Shown: piece after piece, positions 32,999 to 47,900 of the stretch
Layout of the letters: each line of letters begins with the position of its first letter
Numbering within the stretch: the stretch's first letter is position 1
Origin: Mycteria americana
Lineage: Eukaryota > Chordata > Aves > Ciconiiformes > Ciconiidae
NCBI RefSeq assembly: GCF_035582795.1
Contig: NC_134370.1
Location: forward strand, 31,855,501 to 31,919,500
DNA: 64,000 nt
Direction of reading: 5' to 3'
Program-made: the position numbers and the translations under genes
The notes under the pieces: generated by a model
What the model was told of the DNA's origin: nothing
The model's database searches: none
Seen by the model: the letters and a program-made list of their open reading frames with translations, nothing else

Positions 32999-35900
32999 GT
33001 AAGTACCCCAATGTGTCTGTCTTGCACGTAACGATAGGGCAATCTTGTCTGATACCTTTATAATCTGCTGATAAAGGACCATTTTCAGTAGAAGTTTCTC
33101 ATTAAAATATATTAGATTTTAGGGATCAATCTATACCTGAACAGGAGGGTTTAAAATGTTTTAACTACAGAAACAGAAAGCTAAGTTGCTCGTGGAGGAT
33201 GAAGCCACAGATGGGACCGGCTCTTTGTCCTAGTTCAAGACGGCAGAACGGGCTTAGGTCTCTGGACACACCTGGCAGATACGAAGCCTTCCAGTTCTGC
33301 TGTAGCACCGTAAAACAAAATGTTATTTCTGGCAAAGCAGAACTAGATGAAATCAGTTTACTGACTTTTTCCTCATCACAAACCAATGCTGATTTTTTTT
33401 GCTGATTGTGACAGCCTTTGCCCATCATCGGAATCTGCCTGGCTGCAGTCTTGGGCCTTGGGAATGGAGAGGGAAGGAGAATGGCGGGATGCTAGCAAAA
33501 TAAAAATAGTGAGGAGTAAATATAACAAAGTGAGGAATAATAAATAAGCATGAAAATTACTACAAATTCACCCCCCCTAAAAGTTTTCATGACAGTGAAA
33601 TGCTTCTCATGATAATCTATAGCAGAAGAGTAGCCAGCCTGGGTGGAAAAGGCAGGTATTTCACCAGAAGGATTTCCAAACACTATTATTTTTGTAAGCT
33701 TTACAGGGCACGTAAGTAGGTCTCTAAATGTTTAAAATAGATGAAAACCAAGCAGGACAGTGAATGAATGTTTTATAGCCCTGACGGATAGGTACTGCAG
33801 AGCCCTGTTTGGGAGAGCTGAAACAGCAGCAGTGAGTGCTGTTCACAGCTCAGTGCTTTAGGATACCCTGGTGTTTTTCCCTTTAAATGCTCTTGAGGAA
33901 AGGAAAAAAGGGAGATGGAAAGAGACTACAAAACCTTGCTCATGTCATGCCTCCCTTCCACGCAAACTAAAACATGCAATCTTGTTTCTAATCTCATCTA
34001 CATGTAAAATTAAGACCTCCCTCCTGCATGTAGCATGGTGAGTGTATTACAACCCTGCTGCCCTTCATGCTACATCTTCCCACAAATCTGTACCTCCTAC
34101 CATTACCCTCAAGTCATTTTCTAAAGCCTGTAAGTGTTGACTTCCAGTTTCCTGATGGGTAGTGTTCGATAATGACATGCACTGTTAATTCACCAACAAC
34201 TGGTTAATGCATTCCAGACACTGTCAGAGGAAGGAAAACAAAGCCTAAGTGGTACTCTGGACTTCCATGTTATACTGCAAGGTGGTAATCATTTGATTGC
34301 CGGTTGAAATGCCGAAAGCATTCTGAAAACTATAAGTACTACAAAAAATTCAGCTGTGTAAAAAGGTGCATGTATAGGTCAGCAAGACGCTGTAATATAC
34401 TGTCCTAGTAGGGATTTCTTCCTTTGCTATGTAACTTTGTTCAGCACCAGCTATTACTCATCCTAATTTCCTCCCAAGAAGAGAAATACTTCCTCCTTTT
34501 ATGGAGATAGTTGCATAATGAGTCGAATCATAACATTCTTCCCAATTATAAAGCTACGTTGATGACTACAGGCGATCCAAATCTAGCCTGGCAGTAGCTT
34601 TAAGGTATTTGTTCTTTTGCTAGAGCTATCACATTTATAGTGCACCCAAGTCCAGGAAGCTGGTACGTCTTATGAAAGAAATTTAAGACTGAGAGGAATT
34701 ATGTCCACAAGTGAGAGGGGAGAGTGCGAATAAGAAGGGACGGCACGGCTCCCCTTGTAACTGCACTCCACATTCTAGAAGTCATTGCAAATGGTTGAAG
34801 CAATGTACCTTCAGAGCCTGAAATCCTCCAGTGCGTGTCAGGTGCTCATGGCTGGCGTACCCTGCTATGCATAGACAAGAAATTGTCATGAATCTGGTAT
34901 TTCCTCCCTACAAGCATGACACATGCCCTGGAAAAAACTATGAAGAACTGGGCTTATATCTCTGAAGGGCAGAGCAAGAAGAAAAGCATCAGGAGTTAAT
35001 CAGGAATTAAGAGATACAGGGAGATAAAGACATGCCATAAAAAAAACCCGGGGTGGTGGAGAATAATTTTCTACCAAAACTATGTCCCACTTCTGGTTTG
35101 CTTTTGAAATGAGAAAATACTTTCTTTTCAGAACTAGGAAACAAACAAGCAAAAATCTATAGTCACTTTGTCTCCAAGACAAAGTTTTGACTCTCATCAT
35201 TTAAAAAAAAAAAAAAAAAAGTGTGTTTTTCCAACCTCTTGCTAGTTTCCCTATATATTAGGAATAGTAGTTGTTACAAAATATTCTCAGATTTTTTAAA
35301 AAATTTAGATTATTATTTTTCTTATTGCAGTTATTTGAATAATTGAAACCGTCATGACTAGTAACTAGTCAGACAGAATCCTCTGGTTTCTGTTTCAGCA
35401 TGTAAGGTGAAATGACTCATTAGATCCTGGTCACATGCTTGGATATGTTACTTTACTAATGAATTCCTCTCAGAATAACAAGATTATTCTAATAAGAGTT
35501 TGAAAATAAGAAAATCAGTAAGAACTCACTGGCCTTAGGTGACTTTGTAAAAAAGAGAAATGTGAGAATAATCCTTTTGTTTCAACTATTCTTTAGAGGA
35601 AGAACTAGCTAACAGTTTAGTATCTCAGCCGTTGCTTGTATCTGAGTGCAGAGAAGCTCTGCATGTTCAAAGTGGACAAGTGTTTGTACTTGTTATTTAC
35701 AAAATAAAAAAATATCAAAAGGCCAGTTCTCCAAAGGAAACAATCTTTTTCTCCTTCTCCCCCAGCAGCTGTACCTCATATGAGCTGATTGGTTTTACTG
35801 GAGATATTTTAGTCTACGGCTGAAGTAAATGGATCCATGTGTACCCAAACTTTCTGCAGAATTAAAAAGTGAAATGAAAGCACAAGTATATGAAGAGATC

Positions 35901-38900
35901 TGTATTGTGAAATTGCTGGGCTGTATTAGCATTTGTTTTAGCAATGGAAGATGAAGAGCAGAACAGTAAAAACAGGTTCTGGATTTCATAAATACTCAAT
36001 GCATAATACCCAAAATAGGTAATAAATACGTTTGCACTTTTCATTTCCCATATAAAACAGATGCCTAATGCAGAACTTCGTGGGAATGCTCTGTTGTTAC
36101 TGATGGCTTTCCCGTGTGTGGATACAGGCAGCTAAAGTGAGGCTTGAAAAGGTGCTTGGGACACGACCAGATATGTGGAAGTTCTAGAAGCGATCCAGTA
36201 AATATCAAATAAGAGCTTTCAGTAGCTTTGCATTAGCTCCTCACCTACTCTAATACTTACCACTAGGTGTAACCGATTCAACTGCTGTCTGATCAAGTCA
36301 TATTGAAAGGGACAATAAATACGTCAAGGAGATAATACATCACTATTGTTATCTTGACAATTTCTATGTGGATGACACACCTGATAGCTTGTGAAAACTT
36401 GTCCTAAACTGACGAGCCACCTCAGAGATTTTTCTTTCTTTAGAGCCACTGGCATTAAATACTTGGTAATGCACATGAGCTGGCCTCAGGGGAGCTGAAG
36501 GAGAGGGCCACATAAGTATACAGCTGGGTGCCCTCCCTTAGGTTGTACAATTCAGACCTGGGCAGACAGAACTGGACACAGGTGTCCTCCTCCATACGGC
36601 TGTATGAGGGCCAGGAACATGGTGACCCAGCCTTTGAAAGGAAAGGTTCCCTGGCCCTGGGAAGAACGTGCCGTCTTCTCTATACCTTTGCCATGGACTT
36701 AACCATGTTGATCTCAGATCCATGGAAAGACCTCTACTGTAATTACACTCAGAAGGGCTTGTTTTCTTTCCCTACAAACGGAGTATTTCTCAAATCAAGC
36801 AATGCACTGAAGCACCTTTAGCGGAGCACTGTCGCCCAAGGCTCACCTTTTCTCAGCACCGAACAGAATCGCAGCTGGCTGGCTTTAATCTAATCCATGT
36901 GCCTGCAACACCAAGAACAGTCAGGCTAACAACTCAGATTTCATGCACTTAACGTTCATATTTCATTAAAAAAAAAAAAGTTAAATGAAGCATCTAAAAG
37001 GTGCAATTCCATCATATGCTAGCTCTGACAGTGAAGCCCAAAGCCTCCTGTACCCTCAGTTGGCCTGACCTGTCTGTCAAGTATCACTGTAAACCAGATC
37101 ACTTAAGTGTTCCAGGTTGAAAATAATCTTAGGAAAAAGCGGAGGTTATTTTTAACTTTTCCCCTCAGTAACCACGCTGACAAATTTTGTCCCCAAATGG
37201 ATGGCTCACACAGTAAGGGAGAAATGGACTGTGGTGATGAGATGGGAAGGAGCAAAGCAACTAAAGCCGGTTTCCCCATCTATGACAAAGTCTCACAGAA
37301 CTTCTCTGTCTTTCCAAAAGTGTAATCATTGCCAAGTAGCCCCTGTTTTGGATTTGCCCTCCAGTTGGGTAGGTGGTTTAGTTTTCCTTCTTTCTCCTTA
37401 ATCCATAAACACACACTCAGCCTGTCATCTACCGGGATTTTTCTTACAATTACAATGTGTGTGCAAAAAAAACCGAAAAGACAAAACCAAACCAAACCCC
37501 ATCACCTGAACTATAAATAGGAAAGGCAGAAATCTTCAGCATAAATAAATCCTTAATCGCATTAACATATTTTGAGGTTTGGACACATGATTTGGTGAAG
37601 TCACCCTTGATTAGAGGAAGGCATCACCCTGATGTCAACCAGGTGTGTTGTTATCTCACTGAAACACACACCTCTTCCTCTAATTCGGCACTGAGACAGC
37701 CACAAAGAAACAGGCCTCTCTTTGTGATTACCCAGGGTGTCAAAATACAAAACAACTATCCTCCGAAGTGTAGACAAGCAGAGAAAAGCCAAATCAGTCT
37801 TATTCTAGGGAAAGTCAGAACAATGCTCAATCTTAATAGCTTTTTTTTTTTGTCCACTTTTACAGGAAAACATCCATTGATTTAATTAAGACCAGTTTCA
37901 CACTGACTCATCTATTTCTTCAAAACTAGACAGGAACTTTCTTAGGAAGCTTATGGGATAGTGAAATGTCCCAACAAAGGGGCATAGAACATATGCTTAA
38001 AATAAAACAGGTTTGGATGAAATGCAGCTAAATGTGATCTTCAGCCCCTGATATCCTTCAAACTAGTGGAATGGCCATTGAGTGCTCAACAATAGCTTTC
38101 ACAGTGCCAAGTTCATTAACAGAAGCAATGGTTTCCTATCAAAGTTAGGCACTTGGCTCCTTTCAGGACTTTAGGAAATTCTCCGATGTTTGCCTCTTGT
38201 TGAGGCGAATGCACAGCTGCAGGGGGAATGGCTCCCTATTAGCATATTTGATGCAAATGACACAGCTTCATTGCATGCGATAAAGGAGTTATCAAACCCT
38301 CTGCGCCCAAAGGATTGTTTTATTTCACAGCTCATTAGCGTAAGCTGCAGCAGTTCGTTCTTTCAGCAGATAGCAAGGGATCTCTTGTTTCAGCATAGCC
38401 ACAGAACCACCATCATCAGCACTATTACCACGTGGATCCAACGCCTTCCTACTTGTGAGGGTCAATACCCCTTGAACGACGGATCGGTGGCCAACCCTGA
38501 ACAAAATTACACTCATGCCCAAAACATGATCAGGGCAAACCTTGGTGCACACTGTCTGCACCCTGAGTGCCTGCTGTCTGGGAAGGTTGTCTTCCCATGC
38601 ATTTTTGACTCACTGGCATCAGCACAGCTGTGCTAGTAGGTGGCCACCAGCTGCGATTCCTGCTTCAAGACGAGGTCTGACAAAGGAGTGAGTGTGCTAC
38701 AGTAGGGGTGAGCTTAGCTCTGCAGCAATCCAAAGATGAAATCCAAGTGTAAGCTGCCCTCTGAGTGGGCTGTGGAGCTTCTATTGTGGGGACGATAATA
38801 TAAATGATGTAATGGCTGTGGATGCTTTGTGACGAGGAAAAACCTCTTGCATTTATTTCTCTGAAGTAGCTTGTACAGCGGTTGGACTTGGCTCCAAACC

Positions 38901-41900
38901 AGCTCCCAGGCAAGCCTGCTTTCTCTTGAGCTCCTGTTCCCAGCGAGGCTCCAGGTCCAGGACTGGATTTGCTCAGAAAGCCTTCACTGCACTACATCTT
39001 AAGGACATTCTGCAGGACAAGTCCCAACTGATAACAGACTAGCTGGCACTACTGTTGGAATAAAAGTGGCATTCAACCAGCATGACTCAGGGCTCTGGAA
39101 GACTTCCAGCACTGTACGGAAATCCACATGTTTGAAGCTACCACTGCCAGTCTTTTCAGCCCAGCTCGTTAAGGTAAACTGCAAAGCAATCAGTCTGCTT
39201 AGACACCACTCAAAACCAGGGTGGTTCGTGGGATGAGTCACAGGAAGATCCCAGACCCTGCCTGAGAGGGAGCTCTGCTCATCCTAAGGGAAAGGCAGAG
39301 AAATATGAGAGTTTCTGCTGTCCTGTTCTTCCTGTAATACAGGACCGCTGGCTGCTGAGGAAGAGCTGGAGAATTCACTGATAGACCACCAGCGATCGCT
39401 TGCTCTCTCCTAATTAAAAACCCAGTGGCACACCGTGTTCCCTTGGAGAGCCAGCACCTTTTTCAACAGCTGAATACCTTCTGCATTCCATAATGAATAA
39501 AAAGATATGTCTGTCTGAAAACTGACATGCATAGTCCTAGTTTAGATTAATTCAAATGTGATGTTTTACCTCTGTTTTATTGAGGCTGCTTTTCCTTGCC
39601 AGTCAGAATTTTGCACTGACGGAAAAACAGAACATAGATTATTCCATAGCGAAAGCCCCAGACTTCTTTTCTGCTTCAACTGGTATGAATCAGGAGTCGT
39701 TCTGCACAAGTTAGTGGAAAATCACTTGTTTAAATTAGAAGAACGTAGTCCTCTATTCTCATCTTGTAGCACATTTAAGCAGCAATAATTGCGTATCTGG
39801 TGCCTTTTGCACTGTATAGAAAAGGAAAGTCTCAGGGACCTGAGAAGTTTTGTGCTCTGTCAGTGGCAGACACAGGAATGGCGGGACAGGAGTTTTCAAA
39901 GTAATTACAGAAACTGGCTTCCTTGAGAATAGAAACCTGAGGAAACCGGTGTGAAGGACAACTCAGTTGTACTACTACAGCCAAAGGAACAACCATACTT
40001 ATGGAGAAACAACGTCCTGAAGTCCTGAAGCTTTTGTTCAGGCAAAAATTCCACTGACCTAAGAAGTGTCTAAAGTTATGCACTGCAGTGCCAATCATAA
40101 GAACATGTAATTAAGAAAAATAAAGCATGTAAGTACCTAGCTGAGCTGGGGCGCATTGCTCACACTCACTATCATGCTGCAATTGTTGGTGTAGCGCTGT
40201 ATGAAAAAAGACTACCCTGTATTCATCTGAGCAGGGTGATGATTACTGCAGACCAGCCATCTCGCTTTATCACCCGGGTCTGTGGGGCTTATTTTATTTA
40301 CTATGATATAAGGTGGCCCAGCCAAATCCTAGAATCAGAGATAGAACTGCCTGCATTTTGCAACATTTTGGTAAAAGCAGAAGTAGTACCCAACACAAGA
40401 AAAAGATCGTTGTAAGATCAATTTAGAAGTAGTACCCAACACAAGAAAAAGATCATTGTAAGATCAATTTTTAGTTTAAAGACCTTAAAGGTTCAAATAA
40501 AAGGAGCTTGAGCTAACCTGAAGTTGCTGAATCTTATTTAAATACGGAATGCCTTGTCATCAGATGTATTTAACCTCAGACAAAAGAACACGCTTGCCTC
40601 AAAATAAGGCAAAAATGGATGACGCTATTCATGTGAAGACTCTATTCAATAAGGGGATTAGAAGAAAGCCTAGGAAAAAACCACCTAGTCTAGTAAAGAA
40701 AATTATTCAGATACTTTTTTCCTGGTTAAAGAAAAAGGATTAATTTGCTTGGAATGTAAAACAGGAAAAGCAACTGAACAAATGAAACAGCTGTAGCCCT
40801 GGACTTGCTAGGGTTCCCTTAAGTGTTGCTCTAACTCGCAGCACTGTTATAAACTTCACCATTCACCAGACTGGAAAGCTCTTCTGCTCTCCTCACATGA
40901 GCAACTTCTTCCTACTCCTGTCTCCTTGGCAGCAGAGGCTTGAATCAAAAGGAAACTGTATCAAAGAGAATAAAAGCAGAGGGTGTTAAGTTGGTTATAT
41001 ATTCAGTGAATGAAGCGACATAATTACAAAGAGGGGAAAAAACACAGAAGCAGAACACAAAGCTGCTGTGTTCCAGAAACCAGCTGAATAAAGAAAGTGC
41101 TAGTTGTGAAAAAGCAGCTCTTTGAAACTTCAGAGCCTGATTCAGAGCCCACTGGTGCCAGCAGAAGTCCCGCTCGCCTCACTGAACTTTAGATCAAGCC
41201 TTCGTAAGTCTTTAAATTGTTCCACTTAACATAAAAGAATGACATATTTTCCCTCAAGGTTAATACAGTTAAGGAGTATTTTTAGTAACAGATACCAAAG
41301 TTTCCTTAAGGGAAGCATTTGACAAGATGTGCAAAAAATACTGCAATAAAAGTTTCACCTTTGGGCACATGTATCGATATTGCAGCTCATTACAGATGGG
41401 AAAAATAGGCCTTATTTACTAATCTGATGGAAGAATAAATTTTGATAAGCTTCATGGAACTCAAAACCACTAAAAGTTTTTGTTATTAAAACCAAAACAT
41501 GATATTATGTAGCACTTCAGCTCCACGAATAAGCTTTTACGATCAAGTGAGGGAGAACTAGTGAGCAGATACTAAAGAAAAATGGACACAAAGAAATGTG
41601 GCCACCATTAAAGGAAGTTTTTATTGACAGTCTATCAAATTCCCTTTTTTTCATGCTATTCATTCTGCATAATGCTAATAACTGTCCAAAGCAAGCATCA
41701 AATTGGGATCAACCATTGATTCAATTTCTGATACAACATAAGACCTTTCTACAAGTGGAAAGCCCACCAGATACCTCCAACACATTAACAGGTTTTGAAA
41801 GGGAGTCCTCATATTTTCTGTTAAATTTGTGTGCACATTTACATGTGCAATATAGCAAAAGTCATGATGCCACATTCTTGCTCACACACGTGTTGATGCC

Positions 41901-44900
41901 TGTAAACATTTGGTTTAGATTTGTATGGCCTACATGACTCAAAGGACTTGTCTGGGAGCTGTGTATGGTGGAAAAAACAAATCAGCCCAGATGACGATTC
42001 ATGGGGCGTGGATTGTTTTCATTAGGAAAGAACAATACACTAAAGCCAAAGAATCCTATTCTAAAAGGAGGTTTCCACACTGAATGCAGACTCCTGCCTG
42101 GATCTGGCAGGCATCCTGCGGGCAGACCCACGATATCGCACCTAGCAACAATGCCGGCGAGCTCCAGCAGCAGCACCCGGTCACTTTATTTCCCCAGAAA
42201 AAAAAAAAAGAGAGGATTTGAGGGGCAAAAGCCACTCCCAGCTACGCCTTGCCAGGCACACGTGAGAGGACAGCCTAACTACAAGCACAAATCGGATCTC
42301 TGTTTCAGAGTTACTCATCTTACACTAACCCCTGAAAAGCAGCGCAGCCTTATAAAGCTTGGCGGACACAGGCACACCTCGGAGCCAGACATCAGCCAGA
42401 GCACGTGGGTTGGTCTGCTGGCTTTAAACCGAACCGCCCGGTGACACAAGCAGAGCATTTGACTCTGGAAGAGTAATGATTTAATAAAAACTTGACGATC
42501 TGCCCTCCGGTTCAGTCCCATAGGAAAAGACTCCCATTGATAGCGGGCACAAAAATTCCTCCGTTCACTTGCAAAGGCCTTAAAACTACAGCTCCCCAAA
42601 ACAGCTGTTTTGGCTTGAAATCACAGCCAAGGCTGCAGCAGACTGCTTTCCTGTTCAGCTTTCCCAGCGCCGCAGGCTTTGCCGGATTCCTGCCTCTGCT
42701 TCTAAGAGATGAAGAGTTTTGTTTGCATGGGTGTTCACTGAAACCGCAATCACGTTTTTCTTAAGAAACGGGGGAGCAGAAAAGGCTCTGTATATCCCAG
42801 CAAGCCTGGTGAACTGTTCCCAGCTAGCCCAGGCTCTCTGCCCTTTCCTCCTGACGTTTCCAGCTTCCTTGCAGCTTCCTCCCCTTCCCCTAGCAGCTCG
42901 GCCGCTGTGGCCGCAGATTCTGCTTTGGTGTGGGACTCAGTTCCCCATTGTTTCTGCAACTCTCCCAGAGAGGCAAACTTTTTCCATATATGCTGATTAG
43001 CAGAGACTCGGTTCCTGTCTTCCCATTTAAAAATATACTGCCTAAAGTTCAGCTGCTCTTTATCAGACACGGCGCTCTCCCTCGTACAATGCTCTGCTCC
43101 GTTGTAACGCAAGCTCTGACAAACTCATGGAGTACAAGAACCTCCTGATCTCTCCAAATACCCCAACTGAAAGGACTAGTACTGTATAAGGCCTGACTTT
43201 ACTTTTGTTCTGAGACCAGTGTTGATTTCTTACAGGAAAGGAATTTAATAGTGTGCATAACGGCATATGACTTCTAATTTTTCTCCAGGCTTCATTTAAG
43301 CAGATACGGTGCATATATTGACACCAGCAAGCTCTAAGGCTCATAGTAATGGCTGAGACTATACTGGATGCCGTTCTACTGGAGGTAGAAGAGCAGACCC
43401 CTAGAGACGCCAGAGAGGGAGAAAAACCCAAATCATGTGAAAATAGCACCTGCTCACTTATCAGATTTACTCTTGGGCATTCAAACTTTCCAGTGACAAA
43501 CTTTTGAGTACTGAACTGCCAGCGGCAGTATCAGGAGGAACAAAGTAAAAAAAACAAAAAAAACCAAAAAAAAAACCAAAAAAACAAAACAAACCCAAAC
43601 CATAATGACCAGTTCTTGCCATCACTAATACACCTGTCACACTGACATCTAACATAGCAGAGTAGCTCAGTTTTTGAGATTCAAGTGGTCTTCAACCAGG
43701 ACAGCTAATTTCATGACAATTAGAGAGCTGTTTCCTCAGCAAGTGCTTTACCCTGAGGGAGTGATGAAGGCTTCAACCCCCATTTGCAACTGATTTCATG
43801 CCAATTTTCCCTTCTGGAAAACGAGACTGTGATTTAAGTTGTGGAGTCTGGTGTTTCAGTTCAGAATAGTTAACAGCCCCAAGCCAGCGAGCATGGAAGG
43901 ATGTTTGGAGGAGCCGCAGGTTCTGCTGCAAAGGGAAGAGCTGGATTTCATGGGTCACTGGGGAAGATGGAGCCCTCTGCAGCCTGCCTGATGCCCAGGT
44001 TGCACGGGCTGTGGGAGGTCACCGTTTCAGAGCCTAAACCACGGAGGCTGAGCCGCCAGAGTCAGTGTGCTGCTGTAAGCCCCTTATCCCTCAAAAACTG
44101 CATCTTCATTTGAAAAGAGGAACTAAATCCAATCCCCACTTCCATTTGCCAGGACAGGAACCAGTCAGGTTGTTAACATGGCAGCCTGTTTGGACCTGTC
44201 CATATAGACACTCTCTGGAAAGTTAAGGTGAATTAGCTATAACAGTGAGGGTGGTACATATTTTTTCATTTCTCTCTCCGAACTGCTCAACCCCACCTTT
44301 TCCCTAAGGAAGAGGATTAGCACATTTTACCATCAGTACGTTGTTAAGGGATACGTTGCAACTTCCTAATGGCCCTGTGTGCACACAGTTTTAGAAATAA
44401 CCATTGTAGGTGCTCTCCTACAATAGGCAGGACATGTAGCCAAACTCATGTGAAACACAAGGCCCCAGGCTGTCTTTAAGACAGGTTGCCTGTAAAATGC
44501 AATTGCTGGTTCAGTGACTCTTCCTCTGAAGGTTTTGTAGCCAGAGTTAAACAGTGAGAGAGCAGGGACCCCTTGCTTCCCTATAGCTCCTTTGTCCAAA
44601 CAAAGCTGTCACATCCCTTTTCTACTCATGGCTATCCATAGAGAATGGTAAGATCCCTTTGTGTTTAACTGGTGAACTTCTGGAAACATACCATCCGAAA
44701 CAGTGTGTTGAATACATGCATAGTTTATCAACAATAATTGCAATTACTAATTAATCAGATGTTAATTTTTTTTTTCCCCCCATTACAGTTATTACTCCCC
44801 ACTTCCTGTCACTTCTGATCTTGGATTTTAACCATCAAACTTCAACCAACAGTACACTTCCATGTCTTAACTTTAAACTTGTGAAAATGAAGAGGCTCAC

Positions 44901-47900
44901 CTACACTCTTGAATTAAGAGATGTCTACATAATTCTGACCTGGAAAATTTACCAGACTAGTAGAACTCGCATGTCCTTGCTACAAGCATAAAACTAATCC
45001 CCAAGAAAACCACCCTCATTTTTCCAACATTATTTTCCTGCAGGTGATGGGAGAAATTATTTCAAAGTTAGTCTAAGTAATAAAATCCAATCAGTTACTA
45101 TATTATCTTGAAGAAGTAATACTTAGGAAGACACCGATTATTAATGGAGTTTATGTAAGATTAAGTTTTCAGAAGCAGTCTGCCTCGACCTGATGAGTCA
45201 GTCATTAGGCATCTGAAATGGCAACATGCCAAGAAAGGCAATTCGACATTTAAAGTGACATTAACCTGCAGGTTATCACGAGTTGGAAATTTCTCCTGCT
45301 AAATGAAAGGACTGGAAATGGAACTAATGCATCAAAGTTCAGACAATCAACCCTTTTGTTACAAACTCAGATAAACATCCCAAATGAAAACAAATGAACT
45401 GGGAGTGGAGGGAGAAGCTTGCAAGCATTTTCCACTTTCCTCATCACCCAGATTTAAAAAAAAAAAAAATAAAAAAAAATATATATATATACACACACAT
45501 ATATATATAAGGCCCATCTGCATTTTACTCTTCCTTGGCACTGTTAGAGGCAGAGACATTAAAAGACCTACTTCAAATTCCTTTCCCATGTCTTTCTTCC
45601 ACTAGGAACTGGTGTTCCTTCCTGCAGTCCCGGCTGGTAACATACACAGAAGCCTGCATGAAGGAGAAGTACATTGTCAACTCGCAACAGCCCTGTCTAA
45701 ACGGAGCACCAGACTGCCAGAAGATCATGTAAGTATCCTAAATAAAACCAATGAAGGCAACATAATTTTCTCTGAAGTATCTAGAAGATAAGTATTTAAT
45801 GACACATTTTAAAAAGAATTAAAGCACCAACTCAGTTTAATACCAAAGTGATGTAGGGTCTGATTTATGTACCTAAGGTGATCAGGCATTTAAGTAACCT
45901 GGGAGAACAACTGCCTTTCCAAGCCATCAAGTACAGGACTACAAGGTATTAAGTGATTTTTCAAATCTTCCCACATTTATTCAGAAAAAAACAGAGACCA
46001 TACCTTTCCCATGATTTTCAGGTCACTGATAACAAAAAAAAAAAATCTCTGCCTGTGGCCATCAGTGAGAGCATTTACATGGCAGGAGTTAGAGATGTGC
46101 AATTGCCCAAGTGCTTACTCTTCTTTCAGAAGGACTGGCTGCCCAAAAAGTACTGGTGAAAGCCCATAGCGTACCTTAAGGTACCAGGACTGATAAATTT
46201 TTAAAGTTGGGGGACATTGAATCACAACACACTTTCGAAGTGAAATAATATTTAATACTCACCTACATGTTTTCACATCTGTGTAGTTACTTGATTGCAA
46301 AAATGCTTTTGTTATTTGTTAATACAATTAATTTGTCTTTCTCTGAACAAAAAAAGAAGTTTCATTATTATTTCTAGTGGAGTTTTAAAAAAATTTGTAT
46401 CTCCCTTGGTACCAGTGACATTTTGGAATATTTGTTTGAAACTAAAACTTTCTGTACAACTCATCAGAATATTACAGAAGTTCAAGCTCAGTCCAAACTT
46501 GGTTGCAAAGGACTCTGTTACAATAAATATTACAGTTGTGTTTCTGATAGTTACATAAATTTGCCATCTGTGACATTTCTCAGACTTGTGTCAGATCAGT
46601 GCCAGCATATTTGGAAAAAATCTCTACGGAAGAACAGTAAAGCATGAGGCAGACCACTGGAGCCCTGCTCACTGAGTAGTAGTTACATTCTGTCTGCATG
46701 TAAGAATTTGCACACGCCTCCTGTTGTAGACAGTAGTCCTGAAAACCAACCTTATGCAGGGGAAAAAAATTGCTGTGGACTGCCTAAATGTTTTACTAAG
46801 CAGCAGTGATACAGTTTATGACAAATTTCTTAACTGTGTTCTACACTAGTCATCTGGGACACGCTTGGCACCAGACTGCTGCTAGAGTCGGTGAATTTAC
46901 CCCGAGTGATGCCAATAACTTGCAATCTAATGCCCAGACCCTTACTCCCCAGGTACAGGACAGCTCTGAAGCCAGTCTATCAAGTGAAACAGAAGGTTTT
47001 GAAGTCTTTGCAGTGGAAATGCTGCCCTGGATTTATTGGCAAGGACTGTGAACAGCGTGGTAAGGAAAGCTAGAGAACAAGCGTGAGAATTAATGACTAA
47101 ATGCCGGTCACGGTGGCAAGAAATATTTGCCTATTTGTTTTTCCTTCTTTTGAAAATCGATGCCTTATTTTCTTTGGTCTGCTATGCCCCAAAATCACCG
47201 ATACCTTGAAACAAGGAGTAGTTGTAATTAGCTGCAATTAGTAGCTAATAGCATTAGCTACTTATTCTTCCGTTAGTAGCACCTTTGTAATCTTTACACA
47301 CGGATAAAGGTATTCATTTGCCGCGGGGGCCTGTCAGATGTACAAGTCCATCTAGGAGTGCCTAATTCCAGGTAGAAACTGGTGACATCAGAAAGCAACA
47401 CTAGTGTGTGAAACGCCCCTACGGTCAGTGTACAGGATGAAGTCATCTGGCTAGGGAAATCACAACGTAGCCAGGTTCAAACAAGGTAGGCAGCATTCAC
47501 TCTCCAGCCTGCATTGTTGCCCCCTCCCCGCCTACGCTGGCCGCACAGATACCGGCTCCTAAAGCGGGGAGCAGCCCCCTACGACACAAGAACACAGACC
47601 AGGCTGTTACTTCCATGGAAGCTCTAGCAATAGCCTTTACATACAAAGAACTACTACAACTCTTTGCACTGCCGAATAACGATGCATGCTGCTGTTTAGT
47701 AAGAGAGGGGGGGATAGTGTGGTTTAAAAACCGGGGTGCTTCATGGCATTGGCAGGATTTAGCAAATAACACTCCAAAAGCGGAAGGAGAGTTTAAACGG
47801 GTAAAAGGTAATTCCCCTAGTAATTAAGGCAACCATAACAAAACCGTCAAACACGTGTGAAAATTTTCACATGATCTTCATCTAACTCACTTACCCAAAC

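Larger units (their letters stand above)
32999..45605 (+). other. MMRN2: MMRN2 intron 1 (12.6 kb)
   Basis: Large first intron, gtaagt to cttccactag. It contains an exact-pair 46-bp tandem duplication at 40379-40470, an A/C-rich tract at 43547-43601, an A/TA/CA microsatellite at 45456-45510 near its end, and A runs at about 35203-35220. A 148-codon frame at 38190-38636 resembles no family I know. No extra exon is supported. Confidence 0.8.

Noticed and set aside
36530-36640. Possible CR1 piece around aactggacacagg
   Set aside because: Match is limited to about a dozen bases and lacks the other CR1 landmarks in order.
47615-47827. 70-codon plus-strand frame in MMRN2 intron 3 as a retroviral fragment
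   Set aside because: No retroviral motif is visible and no long terminal repeat flanks it.
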